DNA from: Massilibacteroides vaginae
GTDB taxonomy: Bacteria > Bacteroidota > Bacteroidia > Bacteroidales > Tannerellaceae
Direction: 5' to 3'
Assembly (NCBI RefSeq): GCF_900178525.1
Contig: NZ_FXDJ01000006.1
Coordinates: forward strand, 186,001-250,000
Length of the DNA stretch: 64,000 nt
Part shown: positions 9,877-17,840 of the stretch, one piece after another
Numbering within the stretch: the stretch's first letter is position 1
Layout: every line of letters begins with the position of its first letter
Translations under genes and position numbers: made by a program
The notes under the pieces: generated by a model
Seen by the model: the letters and a program-made list of their open reading frames with translations, nothing else
Databases searched by the model: none
Told to the model about the DNA's origin: nothing

Positions 9877-9904
9877 AAGAGAAGCCAAAACAATGACTTC
9901 TCTT
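9877..9904 (-). terminator. Terminator of tRNA-Ala
   Basis: Stem AAGAGAAG / CTTCTCTT with a 12-base loop. On the minus strand it is followed by a run of T residues, 7 bases after the tRNA 3' end. Confidence 0.75.
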
Positions 9905-9910
9905 ATAAAG

Positions 9911-9984
9911 TGGAGCATATCGGACTCGAACCGATCACCTTTAGACTGCCAGTCTAACGCTCTAGCCAGATGAGCTAATGCCCC
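9911..9984 (-). tRNA. tRNA-Ala (GGC)
   Basis: On the minus strand, acceptor stem GGGGCAT / ATGCTCC, D arm AGCTCATCTGGCTAGAGC, anticodon stem TTAGA / TCTAA with loop CTGGCAG (anticodon GGC), and a T arm containing GGTTCGAGTCC. The discriminator base is A and CCA is not encoded. A promoter and a terminator flank it, so it is a single-tRNA transcript. Confidence 0.96.
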
Positions 9985-9997
9985 ATAATTTCGAGTG

Positions 9998-10005
9998 CAA
10001 ATATA
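9998..10005 (-). promoter_or_regulatory. Probable promoter (-7 TATATTTG) of tRNA-Ala
   Basis: TATATTTG on the minus strand, matching the Bacteroidetes -7 consensus TAnnTTTG, 13 bases upstream of the mature tRNA 5' end. No clear -33 element. Confidence 0.6.
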
Positions 10006-10025
10006 GGCGTTTTCCTGATATATCC

Positions 10026-10033
10026 TATCTTTG
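10026..10033 (+). promoter_or_regulatory. Probable promoter (-7 TATCTTTG) of DUF4286-ruvC
   Basis: TATCTTTG matches TAnnTTTG and lies 19 bases before the ATG of the DUF4286 gene, divergent from the tRNA-Ala promoter. No clear -33 element. Confidence 0.6.
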
Positions 10034-10052
10034 TGTGATAAAATAAAGAGAT

Positions 10053-10367
10053 ATGATTGTTTACAACACTACTTTTCATATAGATAATGGGGTTTTGGAT
10101 GAGGGCGTTGCTTTCTTAAGGGAGGTGTATTTGCCTCGCGCAAGTGCAAGTGGTTTTCTTCTGAATCCTTTACTTCGGAAAGTTTTGCATGATTCGGAAG
10201 ATGAGGGGGTGAATTTCTCTGTTCAGTTTCATGTTAAGAACATCGACACGTTAAATTTTTGGTTAGAAAGCGAGGGTAAACTTTTGCATCAAGAGTTGGT
10301 TGCTAAGTTTGGGCCTAAAATTGCCGGGTTTAGTACGCTTCTTGAAGAAATTGACTGGAGAAAATGA
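10053..10367 (+). CDS. DUF4286 family protein
   Basis: 104 residues, the family's usual size. The sequence ([23 protein letters not shown] at the start, in two conserved blocks, and LEEIDWRK at the end) matches the small Bacteroidetes family DUF4286, which has no established function. There is no signal peptide or membrane segment. Its stop overlaps the ruvC start by 4 bases, so the two are translationally coupled. The arrangement with ruvC is, as far as I recall, common in the order, but no role in recombination has been shown to my knowledge. Confidence 0.88.
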   Translation: MIVYNTTFHIDNGVLDEGVAFLREVYLPRASASGFLLNPLLRKVLHDSEDEGVNFSVQFHVKNIDTLNFWLESEGKLLHQELVAKFGPKIAGFSTLLEEIDWRK

Positions 10368-10921
10368 GTAAAGAGCGTGTCATCTTAGGAATTGATCCGG
10401 GTACGATTGTCATGGGTTATGGAATTTTAGTTGTTAGGGGGAATAAGCCGAGCATGGAGGCTATTGGTGTATTGCAATTGAATAAGTTTGATGATCACTA
10501 TCTGCGTCTTCGAAAAATTTTCGAACGCGTTACTTCCTTAATCGATCAATATCATCCGGATGAATTGGCTATTGAGGCTCCTTTTTTCGGAAAGAATGTG
10601 CAGAGTATGTTGAAATTAGGCCGGGCACAAGGTGTTGCCATGTCTGCGGCCTTAAATAGGGATATTCCGATTTTTGAATACGCTCCCTTGAAGATTAAAA
10701 TGGCTATCACCGGAAATGGTAATGCGTCTAAAGAGCAGGTAGCAGGTATGTTGCAACGTATACTACATATCCCTGAATCGTCAATGCTACCGCAACTGGA
10801 TGCAACAGACGGACTGGCCGCCGCGCTTTGTCATTATCTGCAATCGAATAATCCTATTGCTGAAAAGAAATACACAGGATGGAAGGATTTTATTGCCAAA
10901 AACCCCAAAAAGATAAGGTGA
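10364..10921 (+). CDS. ruvC: Crossover junction endodeoxyribonuclease RuvC
   Basis: 185 residues. RuvC resolves Holliday junctions by symmetric nicking, working with RuvAB in recombinational repair. The four acidic active-site residues are visible: D11 (GIDPGT), E71 ([10 protein letters not shown]), D146 and D149 ([14 protein letters not shown]). Length and spacing fit the family. Overlaps the DUF4286 gene by 4 bases. Confidence 0.97.
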   Translation: MSKERVILGIDPGTIVMGYGILVVRGNKPSMEAIGVLQLNKFDDHYLRLRKIFERVTSLIDQYHPDELAIEAPFFGKNVQSMLKLGRAQGVAMSAALNRDIPIFEYAPLKIKMAITGNGNASKEQVAGMLQRILHIPESSMLPQLDATDGLAAALCHYLQSNNPIAEKKYTGWKDFIAKNPKKIR

Positions 10922-10933
10922 TAAATAAGAAAT

Positions 10934-10964
10934 GAGGCCCTTCAAGTATTGTTTGAAGAGCCTC
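10934..10964. terminator. Bidirectional terminator between ruvC and gdh
   Basis: Hairpin with arms GAGGC..TTCAA and TTTGAA..GCCTC, followed by GTTTT on the plus strand and a T-rich tract on the minus strand. It sits between two convergent genes. Confidence 0.7.
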
Positions 10965-10992
10965 TGTTTTAATCATTCAAATAGTTTAATTC

Positions 10993-12327
10993 TTATACAA
11001 CCCCTTGTGCCATCATTGCACGGGCTACTTTCATAAAGCCTGCGATATTCGCTCCTTTTACATAATTAATATATTTTCCATCATTGCCATGAGCCACACA
11101 CTGATCGTGGATACTTCCCATAATTTGATGTAGCTTCGCATCTACTTCAGCTGCTGTCCACGAAATATGCATCGCATTTTGTGTCATTTCCAGTCCGGAT
11201 GTTGCTACACCACCGGCATTAACAGCCTTTCCGGGTGCAAATAGCTGATTATGCTCAATAAATAAATCCACTGCTTCAGCCGTACAGCCCATATTGGATA
11301 CCTCAGCCACGCAGAGTGTTTTGTTTGCGATTAGCATACGTGCATCTTCTTCATTTAACTCATTCTGTGTAGCACACGGAAGCGCGATATCTACTTTATG
11401 TTCCCATGGTTTTTTATTGGGGAAGAAAGTCGCACCTGGGAATTCATCTGCGTAAGGGGCTACAATATCATTCCCTGAGTTACGTAACTCAAGCATATAA
11501 TCAATCTTTTTACCGGAAATGCCATCCGGATCATAGATGTATCCGTCAGGTCCTGAAATCGTAACTACTTTAGCACCTAATTCTGTAGCCTTTATTGTAG
11601 CACCCCAGGCCACATTTCCAAAACCGGAGACTGACACACTCTTACCTTTAATATCTATGCCATGCGTTTTCAGCATTTGGTGCACAAAATAAAGGGCGCC
11701 GAATCCGGTTGCTTCCGGACGAAGGATAGAACCTCCGAATTCCATTCCTTTTCCTGTAAATGTTCCGGTGTTTTCACGTGCCAGTTTCTTATACATACCA
11801 TACATATAGCCTACTTCTCGTCCGCCAACACCTATATCACCGGCCGGAACATCTGTGTCCGGTCCTATATTATGCCACAACTCGAGTATAAAGGCTTGGC
11901 AGAAACGCATGATCTCCGCGTCGCTCTTTCCGCGAATAGAGAAGTCGGAACCGCCTTTACCACCACCCATAGGCAATGTTGTCAATGCATTTTTAAACGT
12001 TTGTTCGAAACCGAGAAATTTCAATATTGAAAGATTTACAGACGGGTGGAAGCGGATACCTCCTTTATACGGACCAATTGCGTTATTATATTGTACGCGA
12101 TAACCAAGGTTTACCTGAACTTTTCCTTTGTCATCTACCCAAGGCACCCGAAATGTGAGTATCCGTTCAGGTTCGACCAGACGCTCAATAATACCAGCTT
12201 TTTCGAATTCCGGATGTTGGTTATACACATCTTCTATTGAAAGAAGAACTTCTTTTACGGCTTGCAAGTATTCCTTCTCTCCAGGATGTTTTGCTTCAAG
12301 CTCTGCAAGAATCAGGTCTGTTTTCAT
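10993..12327 (-). CDS. gdh: Glutamate dehydrogenase, probably NAD-dependent type
   Basis: 444 residues from the ATG at 12327. I chose this start over the ATG at 12336 because MKTDLILAELEAKHPGE aligns end to end with the N-terminus of the second paralogue at 17841-19175. Catalyses reversible oxidative deamination of glutamate to 2-oxoglutarate. The glycine-rich catalytic segment PMGGGKGGSDF (about residues 119-129) carries the active-site lysine. The dinucleotide site reads GFGNVAWG followed by TISGPDGYIYD, which resembles the NAD-specific clostridial and Porphyromonas-type enzymes, whereas the paralogue has the GSGNVAQY..SDSDG pattern of NADP enzymes. Cofactor assignment is inferred from this motif only. 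Confidence 0.93.
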   Translation of the reverse strand: MKTDLILAELEAKHPGEKEYLQAVKEVLLSIEDVYNQHPEFEKAGIIERLVEPERILTFRVPWVDDKGKVQVNLGYRVQYNNAIGPYKGGIRFHPSVNLSILKFLGFEQTFKNALTTLPMGGGKGGSDFSIRGKSDAEIMRFCQAFILELWHNIGPDTDVPAGDIGVGGREVGYMYGMYKKLARENTGTFTGKGMEFGGSILRPEATGFGALYFVHQMLKTHGIDIKGKSVSVSGFGNVAWGATIKATELGAKVVTISGPDGYIYDPDGISGKKIDYMLELRNSGNDIVAPYADEFPGATFFPNKKPWEHKVDIALPCATQNELNEEDARMLIANKTLCVAEVSNMGCTAEAVDLFIEHNQLFAPGKAVNAGGVATSGLEMTQNAMHISWTAAEVDAKLHQIMGSIHDQCVAHGNDGKYINYVKGANIAGFMKVARAMMAQGVV

Positions 12328-12363
12328 AAGCATCATTTTTTAGTTAGACTTACATATTGATCA

Positions 12364-12393
12364 CAAATGTATGGAAAAACAGGAGTTAACCAA
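12364..12393 (-). promoter_or_regulatory. Promoter of gdh (TTG-N19-TACATTTG)
   Basis: On the minus strand TTG (12393-12391), 19 bases, then TACATTTG (12371-12364). This fits both Bacteroidetes elements and lies 36 bases upstream of the chosen gdh start. Confidence 0.75.
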
Positions 12394-12506
12394 GTTTCCG
12401 TCTGTCTTTTTTCGCCTTTTGTACAACATATTCAAAAATCCTGTCAGGGTAATTGCGTTTTATGGCTATATCCGTGTTTCTTATAGGTTTATCTTATGTT
12501 TTTAGC

Positions 12507-12514
12507 TATTTTTG
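12507..12514 (+). promoter_or_regulatory. Possible promoter (-7 TATTTTTG) of the PEP-synthase-like gene
   Basis: TATTTTTG matches TAnnTTTG and lies 24 bases before the ATG at 12539. No -33 match was seen, so this is tentative. Confidence 0.4.
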
Positions 12515-12538
12515 ACGCGATAAATACGATGATTAATT

Positions 12539-15496
12539 ATGAGCAATATTCCTAATTTCAAGAATCTTGTCTTTAAAGATACCTCATTTGCCAACCTGAT
12601 GAATAAGCGTATCTACAATATATTACTGATAGCCACCAAGTACGATTCCTTTATGCTGGAAGATGACGGGCGCGTGGATGAACAAATATTCAATGAATAT
12701 GTGGGACTAAGTTTGCGATATCCTCCACGTTTTACGCAAGTCAGCACAAAGAAAGAAGCTTTAGCCGAGCTTTCAAAGCGCAACTTTGAGTTGGTTATAT
12801 ACATGCCTAATATGGATGACGCGGACATGTTTGGTTCGGCTAAAGTGATCAAGTCGCTTTATCAGGAAATTCCGATCGTTGTATTAACACCTTTTTCAAA
12901 AGAAGTTTCCAAACGTGTCGCGAATGAAGATTTAAGTGCTTTTGACTACATTTTCAGTTGGCTTGGAAACTCCGAGTTGCTATTGGCAATCATTAAGTTG
13001 ATAGAAGACAAGATGAATGCGCCGGACGATACGCTCAGCGTAGGTGTTCAGATTATTTTGTTGGTGGAAGACTCGATTCGCTTCTATTCTTCGGCCTTAC
13101 CTCACCTGTATCGCTTCGTGCTGGAACAAAGTCAGGAATTTTCAAAAGAGGCGCTGAACGCACATCAACGCACATTGCGTATGCGTGGCCGGCCTAAAAT
13201 TAAACTTGCCCGCAACTATGAGGAAGCAGTCAGGATATTTGACCAGTACAGAGACAACATTCTGGGCATTATTTCAGACATGAGTTTTCCTCGTGAAGGG
13301 AAAAAGGATCCCTACGCCGGTTACCGGTTCGGGCAGTATGTCAGAGATACCGGGATGATTATTCCCATTGTTATGGAATCTTCCGAATCAGATAATGTAG
13401 TTTATGCCAAAAAGCTGAAAGCGTCTTTCATCGACAAAAATTCGAAAAGTTATCCGCAGGATTTACGCAAAAAGATCATGCAACGATTTGGATTTGGTGA
13501 TTTTGTTATTCTTAATCCCAAAACCAAACAGGAGATCATGCGTATACATGATCTGAAAGACCTGCAAAAAAAGATATTCAACATACCGGACGAATCGATT
13601 TTGTATCACCTTTGTCGTAATCATTTCTCGCGCTTTTTCTATTCACGGGCCATGTTCCCACCGGCAGAAGTGCTGAAGCGAATAGCTGTAAGTGACTATA
13701 AAGACATGAGTGAAGCCCGGCAGTTGATTTTTGACCTCATTGTTCAGTACAGACGGATGAAGAATACCGGCGTTGTTGCTGTTTACCAGAAAGAACGATT
13801 CGACGAATACAGTAATTTTGCCCGTATCGGAGAGGGATCGTTAGGAGGTAAAGGGCGTGGTCTGGCTTTTATCGGAGCCATGGTAAAACGTTATCCGGAG
13901 TTCGACAGCAATCACTTCGGGGTTAATATCCCCAGAACAGTTGTTATCTGTACAGATATCTTCGATACGTTTATGGAAACGAATGATCTCTATCCGCTTG
14001 CTTTGAGTGACGCTTCCGACGAAGATATCTTAAAATATTTCCTAAGGTCGAGTCTGCCGGCTGATTTAGTGGAAGATTTTATCGCCTTCTTTGATGTAAT
14101 AAAAGGTCCGCTTGCAGTGCGCTCTTCCAGCTTGCTGGAGGATTCACACTATCAACCTTTTGCCGGTATTTATTCGACCTATATGATTCCGAAGGTTGAT
14201 GATAAGTATGAAATGCTTCGGGCGGTTAGCGATGCGATCAAAGCGGTATATGCTTCCGTGTTTTACAAGGACAGCAAAGCCTATATGACCGCGACTTCCA
14301 ATGTTATCGACCAGGAAAAAATGGCGATTGTACTGCAAGAAGTTGTGGGCACACAGTATAACACACATTTCTATCCGAACATATCGGGTGTTGCCCGTTC
14401 GCTCAACTTCTACCCCATCGGTAACGAAAAGGCGGAAGACGGCATTGTTAACATCGCTCTTGGTTTAGGGAAGTATATTGTTGATGGCGGACAAACACTA
14501 CGTTTCTCGCCTCGTCATCCGCACAGTATTCTGCAAATGAGCACACTCGACTTTGCCTTACGAGAAACACAAACCCGGTTTTACGCGCTCGACCTGACCA
14601 ATCAAGCCAAACAGTTTGCGATAGATGATTCTTTCAACCTGCTCAGACTGAATTTAAAAGACGCGGAAACCGATGGCGGACTCAAATTTTTAGTTTCCAC
14701 CTATGATCCTTACGATCAGGTTATTCGTGACGGATTCTACCCCGGAGGACGCAAAATACTTTCTTTTGCCAACATTCTTCAACACGATGTATTTCCACTG
14801 GCAGAAACGTTAGACAGGATTTTGCACGTAGGACAAGAAGAGATGGGGCGTCCTATAGAAATAGAATTCGCCGTTACCATTAATCCGAATGATTTCACAC
14901 AGGCTACCTTTTATTTACTACAGGTAAGACCGATCGTGGAAAATAAGGAAGTAATGAACGAAGATCTTACGCAAACGGATCAACAAGACACTATTCTTTA
15001 TTCAACCAGCGCGTTAGGACATGGCATCATACAGAACGTACAAGACATTATCTATGTTAAAACCGAAGCGTTTAACTCGGCAGACAATCAGCTGATCGGG
15101 TTTGAATTAGAGAAACTGAACAGCAAGTTCACCAATTCGGAGTCCGGGTATATTCTGGTAGGTCCCGGTCGTTGGGGAAGTAGCGACCCATGGTTAGGCA
15201 TTCCGATAAAATGGCCTCACATTTGCCATGCCCGGGTTATTGTAGAATGCGGACTTGAGAATTATCGGATAGACCCAAGTCAGGGAACACATTTTTTCCA
15301 GAATCTGACGTCATTCGGGGTCGGTTATTTCACCGTTAATCCATTCAAAAACGATGGTTGGTTTGATGAAGATTTTCTGAACGGACTACCTGCTATCGAA
15401 GAGACAAAACATCTTCGACATGTGCGTTTTAACAAACCTGTGATAATTAAGATGAATGGTAAAAAAGGTATTGGCTTAATCCTTAAACCGGATTAA
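12539..15496 (+). CDS. Double receiver-like / PEP synthase ATP-grasp fusion protein
   Basis: 985 residues, cytoplasmic. Residues about 25-160 and 170-325 look like two response-regulator receiver folds: the first is degenerate (NILLIATKYDSF, FELVIYMPNMDD), the second keeps ILLVEDS and GIISDMSFP with a candidate phospho-acceptor Asp. From about 425 to 800 the PPDK/PEP-synthase ATP- and pyruvate-binding domain is clear (GEGSLGGKGRGLAFI, GPLAVRSSSLLED, FYLLQVRPIVENK). The C-terminal ~170 residues (GYILVGPGRWGSSDPWLG, SQGTHFFQNLTS) are a separate domain that I do not recognise. The phosphohistidine swivelling domain and PEP-binding barrel of real PEP synthase are missing, so a complete PEP synthase reaction is unlikely. 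It converges on the MurU-like gene with a 20-base gap. Confidence 0.85.
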   Translation: MSNIPNFKNLVFKDTSFANLMNKRIYNILLIATKYDSFMLEDDGRVDEQIFNEYVGLSLRYPPRFTQVSTKKEALAELSKRNFELVIYMPNMDDADMFGSAKVIKSLYQEIPIVVLTPFSKEVSKRVANEDLSAFDYIFSWLGNSELLLAIIKLIEDKMNAPDDTLSVGVQIILLVEDSIRFYSSALPHLYRFVLEQSQEFSKEALNAHQRTLRMRGRPKIKLARNYEEAVRIFDQYRDNILGIISDMSFPREGKKDPYAGYRFGQYVRDTGMIIPIVMESSESDNVVYAKKLKASFIDKNSKSYPQDLRKKIMQRFGFGDFVILNPKTKQEIMRIHDLKDLQKKIFNIPDESILYHLCRNHFSRFFYSRAMFPPAEVLKRIAVSDYKDMSEARQLIFDLIVQYRRMKNTGVVAVYQKERFDEYSNFARIGEGSLGGKGRGLAFIGAMVKRYPEFDSNHFGVNIPRTVVICTDIFDTFMETNDLYPLALSDASDEDILKYFLRSSLPADLVEDFIAFFDVIKGPLAVRSSSLLEDSHYQPFAGIYSTYMIPKVDDKYEMLRAVSDAIKAVYASVFYKDSKAYMTATSNVIDQEKMAIVLQEVVGTQYNTHFYPNISGVARSLNFYPIGNEKAEDGIVNIALGLGKYIVDGGQTLRFSPRHPHSILQMSTLDFALRETQTRFYALDLTNQAKQFAIDDSFNLLRLNLKDAETDGGLKFLVSTYDPYDQVIRDGFYPGGRKILSFANILQHDVFPLAETLDRILHVGQEEMGRPIEIEFAVTINPNDFTQATFYLLQVRPIVENKEVMNEDLTQTDQQDTILYSTSALGHGIIQNVQDIIYVKTEAFNSADNQLIGFELEKLNSKFTNSESGYILVGPGRWGSSDPWLGIPIKWPHICHARVIVECGLENYRIDPSQGTHFFQNLTSFGVGYFTVNPFKNDGWFDEDFLNGLPAIEETKHLRHVRFNKPVIIKMNGKKGIGLILKPD

Positions 15497-15516
15497 GCCG
15501 GTGCTTACACCATTTA

Positions 15517-16248
15517 TTAAGCCTTCATCCATTCTTCCGCTTTGGCTAAAAAGTCCGGTTTACCCACATCAAAAAGACTCAGATCTTCAGATGGATAAGC
15601 CAGAATATCAGTCTTAGCGCAAATAGAAAGATAGAAATTTATGATCGGAAATTTCCCGGTCCACTCTTCCATCCATTCAAAAATCTTGGGCGAAAGTACA
15701 TGAACACCCCCAAAAGCGTATTCCGTATATTGTAAAGGATCAAAGTCGGGGAAATAAGATTTCACTTCACCGGTTTCTCTGTTACGCCAACCGCAAAGTT
15801 TGGATTGCTTGTCAAACAACAGATAGCGGGAAGTTTCGCGTTTACTTACCAAAAGGGTTGCCAGCGGATTATTAGCCAGATGATAGTCATATAGCGCCCG
15901 AAGATCCACATTCGAAATGATATCCACATTGTGAATCAGGAAGGGCTCGTCTCCTTGCAGGAAACTCATTGCTTTCTTTATTCCACCTCCGGTATCGAGC
16001 AGATAATCACTTTCGTCAGAGATTTGAATATCCAATCCAAAATTATCGTTAGCAGTCAGATAATCAATTATCTGCTGTCCGAAATGATGTACATTAATAA
16101 TTACATGATGAAAACCCGCTGCTTTCAATTTCAAAATCACATGTTCAAGCATAGGTTTCCCATTCAGCGGAATTAAAGCCTTCGGAACTTCATCTGTTAA
16201 TGGCTTCAAACGCGAACCGATACCGGCTGCAAAAATCATTGCTTTCAT
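15517..16248 (-). CDS. Nucleotidyltransferase, MurU-like NDP-sugar synthase
   Basis: 243 residues. N-terminal signature MKAMIFAAGIGSRLKPLTD with the nucleotide-binding GxGSRL (about 9-14) and PKALIPLNGKPMLEH, typical of sugar-1-phosphate nucleotidyltransferases; HNVDIISN contains the metal-binding Asp. Size and motifs fit MurU (MurNAc-1-phosphate uridylyltransferase) as well as short mannose-1-phosphate guanylyltransferases. Its start overlaps by 4 bases the stop of the AmgK-like kinase gene, and AmgK-MurU is the known anabolic recycling pair for N-acetylmuramic acid, so a MurU role is favoured by context. Confidence 0.85.
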   Translation of the reverse strand: MKAMIFAAGIGSRLKPLTDEVPKALIPLNGKPMLEHVILKLKAAGFHHVIINVHHFGQQIIDYLTANDNFGLDIQISDESDYLLDTGGGIKKAMSFLQGDEPFLIHNVDIISNVDLRALYDYHLANNPLATLLVSKRETSRYLLFDKQSKLCGWRNRETGEVKSYFPDFDPLQYTEYAFGGVHVLSPKIFEWMEEWTGKFPIINFYLSICAKTDILAYPSEDLSLFDVGKPDFLAKAEEWMKA

Positions 16249-17675
16249 ATTATGGCGTCAAATGTTTGATCAATATTCTGTTCCCTATGGGTTAAATGAA
16301 CTTTTACCCCAAATTTAGCATGCAAATGTTCTGCCAGATGCTGTGCCGAATACACCGAACGGTGTCTGCCTCCGGTACAGCCAAAACAAATCATCAAATT
16401 CGTGAATCCTCTGTCAAGATACCGCTTTACCGTAGCATCAACCAGGGTATAAGCATTATCAAGAAAGTGTGTGATCTCTCCGTCTTTCTCTAAGAATTCA
16501 ACAACCGGCTCATCCAGTCCGTTGAAATGGTTGTAGCGTTCGTATTTACCCGGATTATTTATTGCCCGGCAATCAAACACAAACCCTCCCCCATTACCCG
16601 AAGGGTCATTGGGTATTCCCTTTTTATAGGAAAAGCTTACCACCTTGACTTCCAGCATTCTCTTTTGCATATCGTCTGAAAATTGCGACAATAAGCATAA
16701 GTCCTTCAATACGGCACAAAGGTAAGGGTATTCTATATAGTCTTCCCGAAGCAGGTGTTTCAGGTTCTCAATGGCATAAGGAATACTTTGAATAAAGTGC
16801 GGCTTCTTTTCGAAATACCCGCGAAACCCATAGGCTCCTAAAACCTGAAGTGTACGGAAAAGCACGAAGTGGCGTAAGCGTAAAAGAAAATCCTCACGAT
16901 CTACGGTTGTAAATTCGGATAACGCATCGATGTATTCATCAACGAGTTCAAACCTGAGGTCTTCCGGAAATCGTGCCTTTGCCTGCCACAAGAAGGAGGC
17001 TATATCGTAATAAACCGGACCTTTTCGTCCACCTTGAAAATCGATAAACCAGGGTTCCCCGTCTTTCACCATCACATTTCGCGATTGAAAATCCCGGTAA
17101 AGGAAAGTAGAAGAGGGTTTATCGAGCAATACTTTTACTAATTTATTGAAATCGTCTTCCAGGCGATTTTCCTGAAAGTCGAGACCGGTCGATTTAAGAA
17201 AACAATATTTAAAATAATTCAAGTCCCAAAGTACGGCGCGCTCATTGAATTCCGCTTGTGGATAACAATACGAAAAATCCATTCCTTCGGCTCCTTTAAA
17301 CTGTATTTGCGGTAACAAATGAATTGTTTTGCGTAACAATCTACGTTCGTCTTCATCAAAAACACTACTTTGGCGTCCTTTCACTATTTCGTCAAACAAC
17401 AACGAATCCCCCAGATCTTCCTGCAGGTAAAAAAGTTCGTTGCCCGAAACATGGTACACCTTAGGTACCGGCAAACCCTGTCTTCTGAAATGAGAAGACA
17501 TATAAATAAAAGCTCTGTTTTCCTCTTTAGAGGTTCCGCTAACACCTATTAGTGTTTTCTCTCCGGTCAAACGGAAATACCTCCGGTTTGATCCGGAAGA
17601 TGGCAATTCTGTTATATCTTTCGCAGGGACACCAATGTTAGATAAATAAAGTTTTCTCAGTTCGTCGGCAACCAT
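16245..17675 (-). CDS. AmgK-like sugar kinase fused to a RapZ C-terminal domain
   Basis: 476 residues. Residues about 1-330 form an aminoglycoside-phosphotransferase-type kinase (APH fold): FLYRDFQSRNVMVKD holds the catalytic Asp (the usual preceding His is Tyr) and FIDFQGGRKGPVYYDIAS the metal-binding Asp, as in AmgK, which phosphorylates MurNAc/GlcNAc at C1. Residues about 340-476 match the RapZ C-terminal domain (SFSYKKGIP, FDCRAINNPGKY, CFGCTGGRHRSVYSAQHLA), which in enterobacteria binds glucosamine-6-phosphate and controls amino-sugar synthesis. There is no RapZ N-terminal P-loop domain. The 4-base overlap with the MurU-like gene indicates a two-gene operon. Confidence 0.88.
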   Translation of the reverse strand: MVADELRKLYLSNIGVPAKDITELPSSGSNRRYFRLTGEKTLIGVSGTSKEENRAFIYMSSHFRRQGLPVPKVYHVSGNELFYLQEDLGDSLLFDEIVKGRQSSVFDEDERRLLRKTIHLLPQIQFKGAEGMDFSYCYPQAEFNERAVLWDLNYFKYCFLKSTGLDFQENRLEDDFNKLVKVLLDKPSSTFLYRDFQSRNVMVKDGEPWFIDFQGGRKGPVYYDIASFLWQAKARFPEDLRFELVDEYIDALSEFTTVDREDFLLRLRHFVLFRTLQVLGAYGFRGYFEKKPHFIQSIPYAIENLKHLLREDYIEYPYLCAVLKDLCLLSQFSDDMQKRMLEVKVVSFSYKKGIPNDPSGNGGGFVFDCRAINNPGKYERYNHFNGLDEPVVEFLEKDGEITHFLDNAYTLVDATVKRYLDRGFTNLMICFGCTGGRHRSVYSAQHLAEHLHAKFGVKVHLTHREQNIDQTFDAII

Positions 17676-17768
17676 TGTTATGCATTTATGCTACGAAGTT
17701 AAAACTTTAATGCACAAAAGGCAATTCTAATCCGATAAATATATTGAAACCTATATAAAGAAAAAAGG

Positions 17769-17806
17769 AAGGGAGGCCGCTAACTTAAGTTAGTAAAACC
17801 TCCCTT
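17769..17806 (-). terminator. Terminator of gdhA
   Basis: Stem AAGGGAGG / CCTCCCTT with an inner CTAACTTAAGTTAG palindrome in the loop region. On the minus strand it is followed by TTTTTTC. It lies 35 bases past the gdhA stop. Confidence 0.85.
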
Positions 17807-17840
17807 CGCATGATTATTAATCTCAGATGCAATAGATTTC

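Noticed and set aside
12128-12343. Plus-strand frames over the gdh start
   Set aside because: Shadow frames antisense to glutamate dehydrogenase.
12539-15496. Annotation as ordinary PEP synthase (ppsA)
   Set aside because: The phosphohistidine and PEP-binding domains are absent and the N-terminus is receiver-like.
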